Counted from the first letter of the stretch, positions 1 to 12,379 are shown. The stretch is DNA of 64,000 nucleotides from Aristolochia californica (GCA_029961685.1 JARWKL010000012.1:27265227-27329226); one strand, 5' to 3'. Numbers and translations: made by a program. Notes: generated from the sequence alone by a model not told the origin.

Positions 1-199
1 GTTTAAGGCTAAATTAAATAGATAAAAAATTTCTCTAAGTGCTGATTTTTTTTTGTTGCCTATTGAAACTACTCAAAGGAGCTATAGTCTTGCTTCATAT
101 AACTAAAATGAAATGCTTGTGTAATTCTATCTGTTTGAGTGCCTGGCCCAGTGATAGACTTATCGAGTAATCACTCTAGAAAAGGACAAAAAAGATCAT

Positions 200-960
200 G
201 TAGCTTACTCTAACATTGCATGAGGGTATTATGATAGCTAACTCTAGCATACTTATGAAATTCTTCAGTATATTCATGAGTAGAACAATTACCTTCAGTA
301 AGCTTGTTAAACCTCTCAATCATGGCTTGTCGATAAGTGAAAGGCATAAAGTCCTCATTCATATGCTGCTTCATGTGTTCCCATGTCTGAATTTCTTTAG
401 GTAGTTTATAGGAACTTTTACTTCAAGACATAATGTCAATTTTGAACACATTGACAATGACATATGTCCAATTGAGATAATCATTGGCATCTTGTCCACC
501 ATTAAATGCTGGAATCTTCACTATAAAACCAAAATCCGATTTGGTATTTGGATTATCTTGGGGCTCCTTTTCAGCAAAATTATTGTCATGATTTTGCTCA
601 TAAGACAACTTACATGGACGTGAACCCTTCATTGGTGATTGCCTGGATCAACTGGCTAAGGTGTTACTAACTCGACGGATATATCTCCAACTTCAGTACT
701 TCCAGCTCCATAAAGCTTTGAAAATTGTTGAAGAATTAAGTCAAACTTATTGGCCATCTCTGCTCTGAGCTCCTCTTAAGCTTTTTGAAACTCTTCACAA
801 GTGAATTTGCCTCCATATTTTCAGTGTAGGAATGAGATCAGCATTTTCCTTGACTTGCATGAAGGATGTCTTGAATTTGGACATTCGATACAGTACGGTG
901 GTTTAGATTCAAGGAATATCGAGTTGAATGCAAGTCAAGGAATGCTTTGATACCGTAAGC
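200..960 (-). mobile_element. Ty3/gypsy-like gag remnant with primer binding site
   Basis: The minus strand reads as a broken gag protein. An N-terminal coiled-coil stretch (about 800-650, containing EELRAEMANKFDLILQQF) is followed after frame breaks by a typical gag core (632-423, IPAFNGGQDANDYLNWT). Past a stop comes the continuation TWEHMKQHMNEDFMPFTYRQ near 400-330. Upstream on the same strand, at 953-943, GGTATCAAAGC differs by one base from the tRNA-iMet primer binding site used by many plant LTR elements. Several stops and shifts make it non-functional. No protease, RT or integrase is seen to the left, where the window ends, and I could not fix the LTR borders. Family assignment rests on the pattern of the gag core, so it is likely but not certain. 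Confidence 0.6.
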
Positions 961-2640
961 TTGTTAAATGTTTCCTATAGAGTGTGGGTAACTTAGATTT
1001 CAGCAGCAACTACAAAAAAACTACAATCTGAATTCAAGTTTGATGGGTAACTTGAAGGATAAAGTAGGGTCTCTGCCTACTATTAATAAAATAGCAAACA
1101 TAGAGAAAAAACACCAAGGATAACTTCATCCAAGAGATAACAAAAACAAAAAACTTTATTCAATAGTAGGCATATAGATAAAAAAATAGGAAACTTCTGT
1201 ACTGTCCATTCTAGGAACTAGTTTCCAATTATGACTTACTAAATTCAGTTCTACTTGCTGGAAAGGAAATTGAAAATAGAAAATAGTTTCTAACTTAAGA
1301 TTTGCTTACTTTAGGCTACACTAATATAGAAACAAGGACCTGAAATAAAAACGAAAAACTACTAGAATGGTTTTCTAATTGGAGCTTTTAGTCAAAATAG
1401 CAAATTGTTATTTGAGTGATGCTTCACATAAAGTAAGCAAGTTCCTTGTCCAATAAAATTTCTAATTTCAGCAAGCTTGAAATAGGAAAGTGCAATTTAG
1501 AGAAACTCTCTAATGTAGGACTTTCTATTCTTGGAACTTGTCCTAGACTAGGAAACTCAAGCCTTTCCAATTGATTTTTTTTTCTTCCATCTTGTTTCAT
1601 AGTCATGAATGACTTTGGGTTGATTTCTTGTCCTTAGATATTCCTCAGCTAGATCTTCCACATCGTAATGTACTGCATCACAATACTAGTTGAATAGAAA
1701 AGAAAGTTTAATTTTTCCTGAAGCAAACAACTACTAAAGAAGAAAATTGTAATCTAACAATTGGCTTTCCTTAATGTGACTTTCCTAAAAAAGGCAATTT
1801 CTGACTTTCTATGATAGTGGCCAACTTTCCCATTGTTTGACTTTTGGTGACTTTCCAAAAAAAAGGACATACTAGTTATAGTACTTCTAAGTTGCTTTCT
1901 TCACTTTCCTTGAATAAGTCTCCTCATAAGGTTGTATCTTCTATATGCTCTGGATCATCTTGACAAATGCTATGCACATAAATTGGTGTTTCTGGCACAA
2001 CCTATGGCCAAGAACATGTACAGCATGTTTGACTGTCTCAATTTTCTTGTATTAGTATGGATGTGGACTTTGTTAGTGCAAATGAATCAAATTCTTTGAG
2101 AAATTCAAGTTCTTTGTAGTGTAAACCCTCCTCCATGTTCATGCCATTTTAATCTAATTAAGTCTCATTGGAACTCGTCTACATGGTTAGGCAATACTAT
2201 TTGTTATTAGGTGAATCATTTCAGTTGCTTGATGTATCTGGTACATTTGATTGGCGGATACAGATTTATGCGACAATAAGGCCTTTATGTGCTGAATTTT
2301 CAGTTTACCTTAATACTGTTATGTAAACCACGTTCCTTAAATGTCCCTTGTCTGCTTTCAAATTGAGGTTTCCTATGCGAAGACCTGGTTCGTATGAAGT
2401 AGGTGCACAATTTAAACAACTTGACTTTGGCTTTTAAGTATGCAGGTTTAGGCTCTTTCACTCATTCCCCAGTGCTTGAGGCTGTCCAAGTTTGGGCTCA
2501 TAGGGCCTTAAAATCTAAAACCTGGTATGTTGGGCTTAGTTGCTAAGTAAGCCTAGCACACCTTGTTCTCAATGGGTCTATGTTTCCTCTGTATACCAAT
2601 TGTCAAGCTACTAGAGTAAGCAATGAATCACTCTTAAATC
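961..2640. other. non-coding AT-rich stretch, possible decayed LTR
   Basis: There is no supported gene. Several short motifs recur (for example ggaaac near 1190 and 1550, and tttccaa/gactttcc near 1790-1910). The stretch lies directly upstream (minus strand) of the gag remnant and its primer binding site, where a 5' LTR would be expected. I could not find matching LTR ends, so this stays a suggestion. Confidence 0.3.
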
Positions 2641-3000
2641 TACAACATGCAGCTTAGACTCCAGATGAAAGTAGGCTTGTGGTTCAGAATGTCTTTCTCC
2701 AAAATAGCCATCCTCATCGCTATCTCGTCCAACTCGTTCCTCATCTCATCCAGGGTATTGTTTGTATCTGACTTAGAAAGCAATGACACTATGAACGTCC
2801 TCCAACACTTGAATCACATCAAGGCTATGCTACCGAATGTTTGCCACTTCTTGGATCTTTTCTTCCCAACTTGAGTATTGACACTCCATTTTCTCGAGCT
2901 TTGTACGAGAATCAATTTTAGAGACTTTCGTCTTATCTTCTGAGATGTCATGCTGCCAGCTTCCTGTTGATTGAGCCATGAATCTACTCCTAAACCCACA
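2640..3000 (-). mobile_element. degenerate gag-like coiled-coil fragment
   Basis: The minus strand from 2980 reads MAQSTGSWQHDISEDKTKV and continues, with stops, into DEMRNELDEIAMRMAILEKD. The start and the heptad-rich, charged sequence resemble the N-terminal coiled coil of plant gypsy gag proteins. A short sequence around 2625-2670 recurs at about 2982-3042, so the fragment is flanked by a direct repeat of roughly 50 bases. The frame is broken at least twice. Assignment is tentative. Confidence 0.35.
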
Positions 3001-4880
3001 ACGTGCAGCCTAGCTTACTGTAGACCAAAATAGGCTAGTCAGCCTCTCAAAACAAGAAGGAAGAACTTGGAAAGAAAAAGAAATGAGCTTTGGAATGAAT
3101 GGATACTTCTTTGCACGAAAATAAAGATGAATTAAACAAGTTTACAAAACCTATTCATATGCAAAATGAGGATATATCCCTATCCTATATGTACCCAGTA
3201 CAATCTTGCCACCTAAGCAAGAAGATTGCCCCTTATTCAAATTTTAAACCAAGCATTTTCTCACATATTCTAAATAATCTCAAGAAATCTAATTCAAAAC
3301 CATTTGAACTGATCAAAATTCGAATTTCAAATTTTGAACAGTCCAGCCTGTCAGCTAGACAGCTGCTGTTGCCGGCCCAACTACCCTGTGCCTGTGCTCA
3401 TTGCCTTATGCCCTCATGTGCTTATGCGTGCCCCTGTGCTTGAACCAGCGCCTGGTCTGTATCCCCCCGTGCTTACACGACTCCTGTCTGTGCCACCAAG
3501 CCCTGCCTAGTCGTCTGTTGCTGCTGTTGACGGTGGTAAGCCATTCTTTTGAGTTGGGGTTTGTGTAAGGAAACCCAACTTTGGTTTTACTGGTGTTGGC
3601 ACTGGCTATGCTGTGTCTACTTGTGTATCATGCCTTTCTGAAAGTCCATCCGTTGGGCAATGGAGTTGGCAATCAGATCTAGGTCATGCTTTGACAAATT
3701 TTGCTGAAATGTTACTATCAAAAGTTGTATTTTAAGGCACATTAATATGTTTTGAAACAGCAAATGTTACCAGGACTCCTTTTGCTGGAAGTTTATTTTC
3801 TCTCTATGGCCGTTTTCTTGATTTCTTTCTTTATGTCCATGTCTTGTTTTTGTTTCCTTTGGTTTTGGCTGGAGCTGTGAACATTAGCTGTGCTTATAGA
3901 TTTGGAACTCCTGTTGAGGGATAAACATTCATTATTGAATAAACAACATGTTCAAAATTTGATGCAATGTAGTCTGAATTTCTCTCAAATAACAGATGAA
4001 ATGAGCAAGATGGTCAACATTGATGCTGTTAAAAATAATTCATGGACACATTCAGTAAATTTTATCAATAAAGAATCCCAAAGTTATGCTTTGGCATGCT
4101 TACTGTTTTTTATATTGAAAAAAAATACAAAGTAATATTAGTTTCCCAACTCAAAACTTTAATTGATTTCAACCAAAAAGAAGGGATTAACCTTATCCTT
4201 CTTCGGAAAGACTTCCATTAACAAAATTGGGCTTTTATTGGGGATAATTTTGTGTAAAAATTATGTTTCAGGTTGTTAATATGTAAATATTTCATGCAAA
4301 TAAAATGAGGTGTTTAGAGACAGGACTATGCTGTTTGTGTTACACATGAAGAAAGAATATGGAAAAGGAAAAAAGGCTATAGGAATGACTAAATTGCATG
4401 TAGAATGGGTAGAATTTTATACAAAAGAGGAAGGGATGGTGAAAGAAAGATGAAAATATTCAGAAGGTAAGATGAAGACAATATTGTAAAGGGATTGAGT
4501 AAATGGAGCTTTGAAGCCATCTGTTCTGCAAACTGACCACATGAAAGGAGAAGATACACTCTTTCCTTGGGATTTAGCAATATCACATTAAATTAGAATC
4601 ACCTGAACGCCCTTAAACCGAACTAAGAATAGATTGATTTTACTAGACTGAGATGTCGCTAACATAGAAAGATAACAAACCAACTTGTACTAGTGCATAT
4701 AAATTTGGCTCTGATAGCCAATAATTGTTGGGGCCCACAATTCCCTCACTGCCTGGTTTTTCAATATTGTTTCCTCATGATTTTGGGAAATCATTGAAGG
4801 AAAAGAATGGATGTGGTCATGTTTTACTTTCTGTCTTGCCTTTCAGATTAATTTGATTTCAACACAGTAGTTTCTTTGTA
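3001..4880. other. intergenic, no supported gene
   Basis: I see only short, unconserved open frames. A C- and G-richer patch lies at 3345-3540 (repeated tgtgcctgtgct-like words); the rest is AT-rich. Confidence 0.5.
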
Positions 4881-4884
4881 TTTT

Positions 4885-5850
4885 CCTTTTTTTTTTTTTT
4901 TTTTTGTAAAAGTGATAATTTATTTAACAAGAGAAACAAACTACATTAAAGGAGGCCTCCTGTTACAACTAGAAGATTGGAGGGAGGTCCCGTGCTTGGC
5001 CAAACCGTCAGCCAAAGAGTTGGTTGAGCGGGGAACATGGGACCAGCTACAAGTAAGGTTGGAGACGAGGTCAATAATACAATGGAAAACATGCCAATGC
5101 CGCCAAGGGGGAGTTGCAGTAGTGGAGCACCATTGGATGACAATGCTGGAATCACCTTCGACAATGAGAGGGCATTCAAGATGTTCAAAAAATGGCAATC
5201 CCATGGTATAAAGCGAGGAGTTCAGCAGCAGTGGAGTCTGCATCCCCCTTAGGACCCGCATAAGAGATCAAAATGGAACCGGAGGAATCTAGAAAAATGC
5301 CACTAAACCCAGCCGGCCCTGGGTTTCCCTTAGCACTCCCGTCAAAATTCAGCTTTGTAAAACCAAGGGGAGGAGGGGACCAGGGGACAGGATGGAGGGT
5401 GAGAGCTTCCAGTCATTTGGGCAATGCAACGCTAATTGGTCCTTAGAGAAATGCCGCTGAAGGAGCTGAAGTCTTTCCTGGAATGAAGTCAAGAGGAGAT
5501 GTGCCCGACGGTTAGCTCAGCTACTTCATCAATGGATCAAAGCTTCAGATTGAAATGCCTGTTATTTCTCTCTTGCCAAAGCATCTGGGGATGTGACCAA
5601 GGCAAGCAGAGATCTGCAAACGTCCCAGCTTGGGCAGAGGAGGACTCAAGAAGGACTGGCGGGCTCTGGCATACAGAAACTAATGCCAATGCGCTGCAAA
5701 ATTCTAGTCCACACGCTCCAAGAGAAATGGCAGTGCAAAAGGAGGTGCTGCACATTCTTGTCGGTTAGAGAGCAAAAGGGGCAGAGATGGCAGGGGGCAG
5801 AGTTTCCTCTACGCCTATTTGTATTTCCCTCAACAATATTCTTTCTGTGA
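4885..5850 (-). mobile_element. LINE (non-LTR) 3' end: zf-RVT plus RNase H, with poly(A) tail
   Basis: Read on minus, 5830-5540 encodes a Cys-rich zf-RVT-like stretch in broken frames (CHLCPFC, then QHLLLHCHFSWSVWTRIL). It is followed at 5261-4941 by an RNase H fold with LIVEGDSSIVIQW and SWSHVPRSTNSLADGLAKHG. That order is typical of plant LINE ORF2 C-termini. The plus strand carries a T-run at 4887-4905, which is the expected 3' poly(A) tail in minus orientation. The upstream RT and endonuclease are missing, as in a 5'-truncated insertion, and stops make it inactive. A second copy of the same 3' end lies at 60740-60895. Confidence 0.75.
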
Positions 5851-7030
5851 AAAGATAGAGTTTACTTGAATGAGCCTCAGAGTTTGAGATTAAGATACAG
5901 ACACAGTAGAGAATATGTCAAATAGTTTTAGAAAGTTCTGTTGCTACAATCAATCTTATAAATGGGTATTATGGTGGGTCCTCCATACATCTGCTTTTCC
6001 TCGATTTTTGTTGGCTTTAGAAAAGGAAGAAGTTTCAGGACTGTTATAAGCATTGAACTTAAAATTCTTTCAGTGATAATTTCATTTTGGTGGATCTTGA
6101 GATTTGAAGAAGTGTAGTGTAGCTCGTGTTAGACTGTTGGTTTGAACTAGAGTGCCTGGGACATAATTGTGGATGTGTACTGTTAGAGATTAAAAAAAAA
6201 AAAAGGAAGTATGACTGCTTATTTTGGTTTATGGAAAAAGGAGGATGTGTTTTTTTGAAAACGAAGAGAATATTATTAAGAAGAGAAGGAAAAAAAAAAG
6301 CAAAGAGAAAGATAATAAAAAAATACATCAGAGAAGAGAACAAAAAATCAACTAAATCTACAAGATAGGCGTCTCCAACAATGAGAGAGTGTAATGAGAC
6401 AACAAACTGCTATTGAAGTGCATTATTAAGTACCTAATGAGAACTTGGTTCTCTCTCCATAGGAAGAAAACATCAACCTCTACTTTGTATTTTGCAGTGA
6501 TTAGATCTTAACTGCAAGCATTCCATTGAATCTATGCTCCTCTTCCCACTTATAAACTATCTTTTCTCATGTCTACCCATTATGGTATGATAATTGCTTT
6601 CAGGAGGAGATTCAAATTTACCTTTTCTTGTCTTTTCTTAAATCTGCTTTTTTCTATTACTGCACATGATTGTAATAAATGGGTTTATAATGGTAAATAT
6701 TTTTAATGCGTTCAAATTTCTTGAATGTTGGTTACAATGCATTTTTTATGATTCCCTATCTATGAACTTTCTGTGATCTCATGAATTCGGATGGACCTGA
6801 CAAATCAGCAATGGAAATTTGGACAGTGTAAAATCTTCACTTTGGCTGAACAAGAAATCTTCCTTTGCATTTATCATGAATGTTTTTCATAAATTCACTG
6901 GCATTTATGTGTTAGACACAATTAATATGCCACATTTTCCATCCGTATTAATTATACTGCTCAAAAGAAAAGAAATGGAGAAAATAATAATATGGTTTTA
7001 ATTGACTTGATCCTTTAACTTATCACTTAA
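5851..7030. other. intergenic AT-rich, purine-rich patch
   Basis: There is no supported gene. A purine-rich tract spans 6185-6360 (runs of A and AAG/GAA words). Open frames here are low-complexity. Confidence 0.5.
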
Positions 7031-7034
7031 CTCA

Positions 7035-8480
7035 GTGTCACTACCTTCACATGGATGTATCGAGGAAGGGTAACTAGCTGAGTGGTAAGTTTGCTTTCTC
7101 CTCTTTAAGTGCAGGTGAAGTCCTTCGCCATAAAAGAAAATCCAAATCTGTTCTGGATTTAAAATTTAGGCATAATTTGGCTGTGGTTCTGTTTTAGATT
7201 GCGTAGAAGATATTTGCCAGTGGTAATGTAACTTTGTGGCTTTCTTCCTGTGCACGGTTCTGTCACTGTTAGAAGTGGTAACAATGTCTTAGCAGTTTCT
7301 GAGTGAAGGGTTCCATCAACAGGCATCACTTTTAGGATTAGATGGGTGAATTCTACTATCATTTCATTCATGCCAATTTATGCACCATCTTATTAATTTT
7401 CACACAGATATCTTATCAGCTTTACTAAAATCAACGTTGGGACAGCACTATTTAAAAAACAAAACAATCAACATTGGGAGCTGGTTTGTGCAAACTTCTT
7501 GTTCTTCCTGTTTTGATTCTCTACTCTTGCTTCAGAAGTTGCTCCTGAGAAAGGCGAACGACTCCTTGGATTTCCTTAGTTCTGTCTGATTAATGGGCAC
7601 TTGCATGGTTTCTAGCCAGGAACAGATATTGTGTATGCTGGGTATCCTCCGTATGGATCTGACTTATATTATCTGTCATGTTCTGTTAAGGGCTTGTTGT
7701 GCGTCCATGTTTCATAAACTGACTATTTTCTGCATATATTGGTTGGAAATATCTTTCGAGTGGGCCTGTTTCTCAGTCCACTAAAATCTCGTGCCAGAAA
7801 TATATCTATACTGCTGGCAGGAATATGCTTAAAGCCAACAATGTCTGCTGAAGTGGAATTATGAACCCTTGAAGGTCATGCCCGGAATGTGAATGTTCTT
7901 TGTTTGCAACTATTTTTATGGGCTCTTCATATGCTTTGATTGGATCATTTTGCATTTTGATTGATCAAATTGGAGAAACTTCAGGTTTTGATTGTCGTAT
8001 CAATATGGCTTTAGTAGGCTGATCCCTACCATGCTGTTGGGCTCTATGTATGTTTTGTCTTCTGGGTAACTTTTTCTTCTGTGACTTGTTTGGCTGCCAT
8101 CAGCTGGGCCGTGTAATTTTGTCTTATCAGATAGAAGGATAATAGCCCATTACAAAATTTTGGTTTTTACGCTAATGCTGAAGCATGAAAGTATACAGCA
8201 GCATTAAAGTCTGACTCCTCACCCTTAATGTTTATTTACTCCACACTAGTTGGTGATGAGCATCTCTATTAAGCCCTAAACCTCAAGTCCAAGATTGCAC
8301 TGCTGACAGGAGGGCATGGATATTAGTTGATGTGTCGACTGATGACATCGAGAACCTGGCCAATGTGAATTGTTGTTTGGTTTTGGTTTCTTATCTTCAT
8401 TTGTGCAGCAGTTTTGCTCAACAGAAATGAAGAAAAGGAAGGACTCATTTTGTATTGACATACCTCATTAATCAATCGGT
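7035..8480 (+). repeat. tandem duplication, unit 1 (about 1.4 kb)
   Basis: This unit is colinear with 8481-9800. Shared landmarks in the same order: the SINE-like head (7060-7140 and 8495-8580); tagaagatatttgccagt against tggaagatgtttgccagt; an AATGTCTTAG block; GCATGGTTTCTA (about 7605 and 8990); CATTTTGATTGAT (about 7953 and 9328); AATTTTGTCTTATCAGA (about 8117 and 9490); and GACATCGAGAA (about 8344 and 9706). Many small indels show that the duplication is old. Neither unit keeps a shared open frame, so it looks non-coding or derived from introns or untranslated sequence. Confidence 0.8.
7060..7142 (+). mobile_element. SINE-like tRNA-derived head
   Basis: TAGCTGAGTGG (about 7075-7085) fits the pol III A-box consensus TRGCNNAGTGG. 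A weak B-box (aggtgaagtcct) lies about 40 bases downstream and is followed by an A-rich end (ataaaagaaaa). A degraded counterpart is at 8495-8580. The body is short and no target-site duplication was identified. Confidence 0.4.
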
Positions 8481-9800
8481 CAACCTTCATATTGGTGAAC
8501 TTGGGAAGGTAAAATGTGCTAGGTGGTTAAGCTTGCTTCTTTTTGACTGCAGGCACATTCCTTTACCATAAAAGAAAAGGAGCCTGTTTCAGCTGAGTAT
8601 CTTTAGGCTTAATTCTACTGCACTTCTGGTTCAATCGCATGGAAGATGTTTGCCAGTCGGCAATGCAACATTTTAGCTTTCTTGATCTGTACATTCATGT
8701 CACCTGTTAGATGCCGCAAAAATGTCTTAGTTTTTTTTTTCTGAATGAAGCGTTTCATAAAGAGGTACCCAAGACTTTTTTGAGGATCGGATAAATGTTT
8801 AATGCTGCATGGTTTTACTGCTATATGGTATGCCTGTTCGCTTTTAGTGACAATCTATGTTGGTAGCATATATAAGCAAACCTCATCCGGTTCTTGTTTG
8901 TTTTCTTCTTCCACTCTGGCTTCAAAAACTGCTCATGATAATAGAGGACAACTCTGGATTACCTGATTCAACCTGTGAGATGGCACTAGCATGGTTTCTA
9001 ACCAGGGATAGGTGTTTGGGACTGGCATATTTCATCTGTCATGTACTTTGAGGCTAGTTGCGATTACATGTTTTCGATCCTCACTTTTTCTGCGTGGAAC
9101 TGTTGGAAGTATCCTTTTGAGGGACTTAAAATTATCCATGCTGCTGGCGAGACTTAGCTAGAAGCCAAGCAGATGTGATGTCCATGAATTTAGGACGTGC
9201 TTGGAGGTCACCCCTTGTGTCTGTGAGCCCCAGGTTTTTTGTTTGGAGCAAACTGGTCTTCGTTTGCAACTCTTCATTGGACCTCATCACGTGCCTCAAC
9301 ATGCTGTGGTTCTTTTGCCTATTGTGCATTTTGATTGATTAAAGAATAGAAAGTCCTCAGAAGTTCTGTTTAATCGTCATGTCAGCATGGCTGTAATACA
9401 AGTAGTAGGCCGACTCTTTATCTCTACGTATGTATCTGTTTTTAATCTTGGTTTTCATGATTCGTCAATCTGCTGTCAGCTCTAGTGTAGAATTTTGTCT
9501 TATCAGAATTTTGGGTTGGGCTAATACTGAATCCTGAATCCTGAAAAACACAACTATACGAAAGTGGTTTCCACTCTTATTGGGCACTATTTACTTGAAA
9601 GGTTGGAAGCAATTTGTGACCACTGCCTCCATTAACGTCATGTCATGAGCTCTTCAAGATCTGGTTGCCGACATCAAGGGCCTGTGCGTTAATGAGTCGA
9701 CAGATCACATCGAGAAACTGGCCGGAAAGAACTGTTGGTGTTGGTTTCTTTCTCTTCATTTCTGCATTTTTTGTTTTGCTCCCGTGTACTGGAGCTGTTG
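8481..9800 (+). repeat. tandem duplication, unit 2
   Basis: This is the second copy of the unit at 7035-8480, directly adjacent in head-to-tail order, with the landmarks listed there. Its copy of the SINE head (8495-8580) keeps gctaggtggttaagc and ends ccataaaagaaaagg, so the SINE was present before the duplication. It has no shared open frame with unit 1. Confidence 0.8.
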
Positions 9801-11462
9801 CAGCAATCCACTAATAATGAAGGTGAATTTTCCAACAGCAAATCCCAAGAGGATGCAGGAAAAGACTCTGCCCTTTCCTACAATCATCCTTTTTCCTCTT
9901 TTCCACGATGTTTTCTTCTGCTATTTTAATATGGAGACAATGGCTGTCATTCCTAGCTCTTTTAACTCCCTAGGTTGGATTGGGTAAACCGTGGAAGTTC
10001 CAAAAGTTTTCTTAGTCTTGAAGGATATTATCTCAGCCGATATAACCAGCAAGGTGAATGGTGTAGATCAGCCTGGCCTCCATCTTTGGTGTCCGATACC
10101 CTACATACCCAGGTGGGAACAAACAAAAACAAAGTCCTTGTGGGTCCTATAAATCCTCCTTTTGGTATTCAATATATGAACCCCATCTTTTCTGGTGGTT
10201 TTCATATAACTTTGTTGGTCACTACGCGGTGGAGATAAAAGTATCATAAAGAATAGATGGAAGCTACTTGAGACTTGCATCCCTCCAAGAGAGGAAATCT
10301 TAAAAGATGATCAAGCTAAAATCCCCAACTAGATCTCTGGGAGCCACCTCAGGACTAGTTTTTGCCATGCTCATATGATGGATTGCATTGATGCCCATTC
10401 ATTCTTTTTCAAATGAGGCAAAGGACCCACCTCAATCTTCCTTCCCTTAATTGCACAAAACATGTTCTTGTGGGTGGAAGGTGAATAATATTTTGATAGA
10501 AGTTAATGGCAAAAAAAAAAAAAAAAAAACTCGTTACTGTAGAATAATTTGAAGAGTTAGAAACATGAACAGCAAAGTTGACAATCATAACCAAAGAGAA
10601 CCCACTAATCTCATTAAAATACAGCTTTTTTTTTCATATAGTTCACCTTAAAAATGTATTAAAACTATTAAATTACTGTATCAATACTTGACTTCGTCTT
10701 CGGTGACAGTGGGAAGACATGTGCAAGAACACACCTTTTGAAATCGAGTCTCTCTCCACATGATGCGGGCTTGCGTTCAATTCCCATTTAATCGGTGTAT
10801 CAGTTAGATGCTGTGCTTGGACTTTTGAGAGGAGACGCGATTTAAATTCCGGATATTCATTACCTTATCAGATCAACCTGGAAACGGGAGATCTCCGCAG
10901 TCCGGACAATAATTCGCTGGACAGAATCCTCTTTCGTTCAATGAAGAGTCGCTCTCCAACGGCTCCACTGATAAAAATGAACGTGTCTAAATCTGAATTT
11001 TCTTTTTTCACTCCAGGTTCCTCCTACCTGTGAACCATGTCCCTTGGGATTCTTAGATTCAGTTTCTTAATTCTTAAAGCACACTGCCATTAATGTATTC
11101 TTCCATTTCTGCCTTTTTGGGTTAGAAATGGAAATTATCAGTCGGGTTTCGTGCTTTCTGTTTCTCTGCCAAGTTCGGACAGAATACGAAATGTCGAGAA
11201 GATGGTAGGAGCAGAAACAGACTCAGAATCATAAACTAGGTAGAGAATATCATTATATTTGAATCTAAGTTTAACAACTGTAAAAATGAAGGAAGAACTC
11301 TTATCCTCTTTTTTACACTGTTCGCTATCTTATCAAGACTAACAGGACGCCAAACTAATATGCTATGAATGAAAAAAAATAAAATAAACAAATTAAACAA
11401 AAGGCTAAAAAAAATAAAATTGGAAAAAACTTGAAAAAGGAACTGAAGAAGGAACTGAGAGA
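9801..11462. other. intergenic, no supported gene
   Basis: Only short frames and A-runs (10510-10529) are seen. The last part, 11280-11460, lies just 3' of the zinc-finger gene and probably includes its 3' UTR. Confidence 0.5.
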
Positions 11463-12266
11463 CTAGAGCTTGAGGGATAAGTCAAGCTTTTTCACTTCTT
11501 GTTGGGTAGCAGCCTTCACTCTGCTACCACCCATCCAAAACCCACGAACCGGTTCCTCGGCGACGGCTGCAGCGGGGACGCCGAAGTTGCGGAATCCGAA
11601 GGAGCCATCATCGAACCTGGCGGTGCCACTTCTGCTTCCGGGGATATCTGTTGCGAGTCTGCCAATGGTCGGCTGTTGGTCTATCCAGGGGCTAGACCAG
11701 CCGTGGTGGCCGTAAGGGAGGCCTGGCGGCGGTAGGGAAGAGTAGTACGGGGGTCTCTGAAAACCCTTGTGCTCGCTTAAGATTGGTTGTGATGTGTGAA
11801 TGCCATGGAGCGGCAGAGAGGACATGCTGGCCGGGTAGCGAGGGTGCATGTAGGGATAGTGATCGAAGGCGGCCACTCTTTGCCCCCGTTTGGCTAGGGT
11901 CCGCTCCCGCTTGTGAGCGTTCTGGTGGCCGCCGAGGGCTTGAGAACTGAAGAATTTTCTCTGGCAATAGTTGCAGGAGAAGACTCGGGGCTCGGTTTCT
12001 GTAGCCCCCAGAGTGGCGGCAGCAGGTCGGAACTCGGGCGAGGATGGCTGTTGCGATGGACCCTCTTTGAACCGATCGATGAGGTTGAGTTCCAGCATCG
12101 ACCCAGGATGGGAGTCCTTGCCAGAAAGGCTCAGATCCAAGACCAACCTGGGTTCTGCTCCGGCTTGCTGCAAATCACCTCTGACCTTCTCTTTCATTTT
12201 GTGCTCCGTATAATTGCAGATGCTGGAGGTCTCGGAGAAACTCGGGTCTGTGCAAAGGGATTCCAT
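11463..12266 (-). CDS. single C2H2 zinc-finger transcriptional repressor (EAR motif)
   Basis: This is an intact 267-aa single-exon gene starting at the ATG at 12266. It has one plant-type zinc finger, with Cys98, Cys101, His114 and His118, and the QALGGH signature (residues 109-114) that contacts DNA in plant C2H2 proteins. The C-terminus is KKLDLSLKL, a classic EAR repression motif of the LxLxL type, and a second LDLSLS lies at residues 43-48. The layout (N-terminal LxLxL, one finger, long Pro/Tyr/His-rich linker, C-terminal EAR) matches the ZFP1/ZFP3/ZFP4 group of Arabidopsis, linked to hormone and developmental signalling. The product is expected in the nucleus, recruiting co-repressors. 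A TATA box lies 102 bp upstream. No introns, as is usual for this family. Confidence 0.9.
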   Translation of the reverse strand: MESLCTDPSFSETSSICNYTEHKMKEKVRGDLQQAGAEPRLVLDLSLSGKDSHPGSMLELNLIDRFKEGPSQQPSSPEFRPAAATLGATETEPRVFSCNYCQRKFFSSQALGGHQNAHKRERTLAKRGQRVAAFDHYPYMHPRYPASMSSLPLHGIHTSQPILSEHKGFQRPPYYSSLPPPGLPYGHHGWSSPWIDQQPTIGRLATDIPGSRSGTARFDDGSFGFRNFGVPAAAVAEEPVRGFWMGGSRVKAATQQEVKKLDLSLKL

Positions 12267-12367
12267 CCGAAAGAGAACGAACGAACGAAAAAGAGACGAT
12301 GTTAAGTTGTCGATTGTGTGCAGATGTCTCTGTACTGGGTCGATTTTGAGAGAAATTGAGAGAGTGA

Positions 12368-12374
12368 TTATATA
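12368..12374 (-). promoter_or_regulatory. TATA box of the zinc-finger gene
   Basis: The minus strand reads TATATAA 102 bp upstream of the ATG at 12266, predicting a 5' UTR of roughly 70 bases. Position and sequence are typical; there is no transcript evidence. Confidence 0.6.
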
Positions 12375-12379
12375 CTTGG

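Noticed and set aside
10699..10800. B-box-like gttcaattccc near 10777
   Set aside because: No A-box at the right distance and no cloverleaf or tail.
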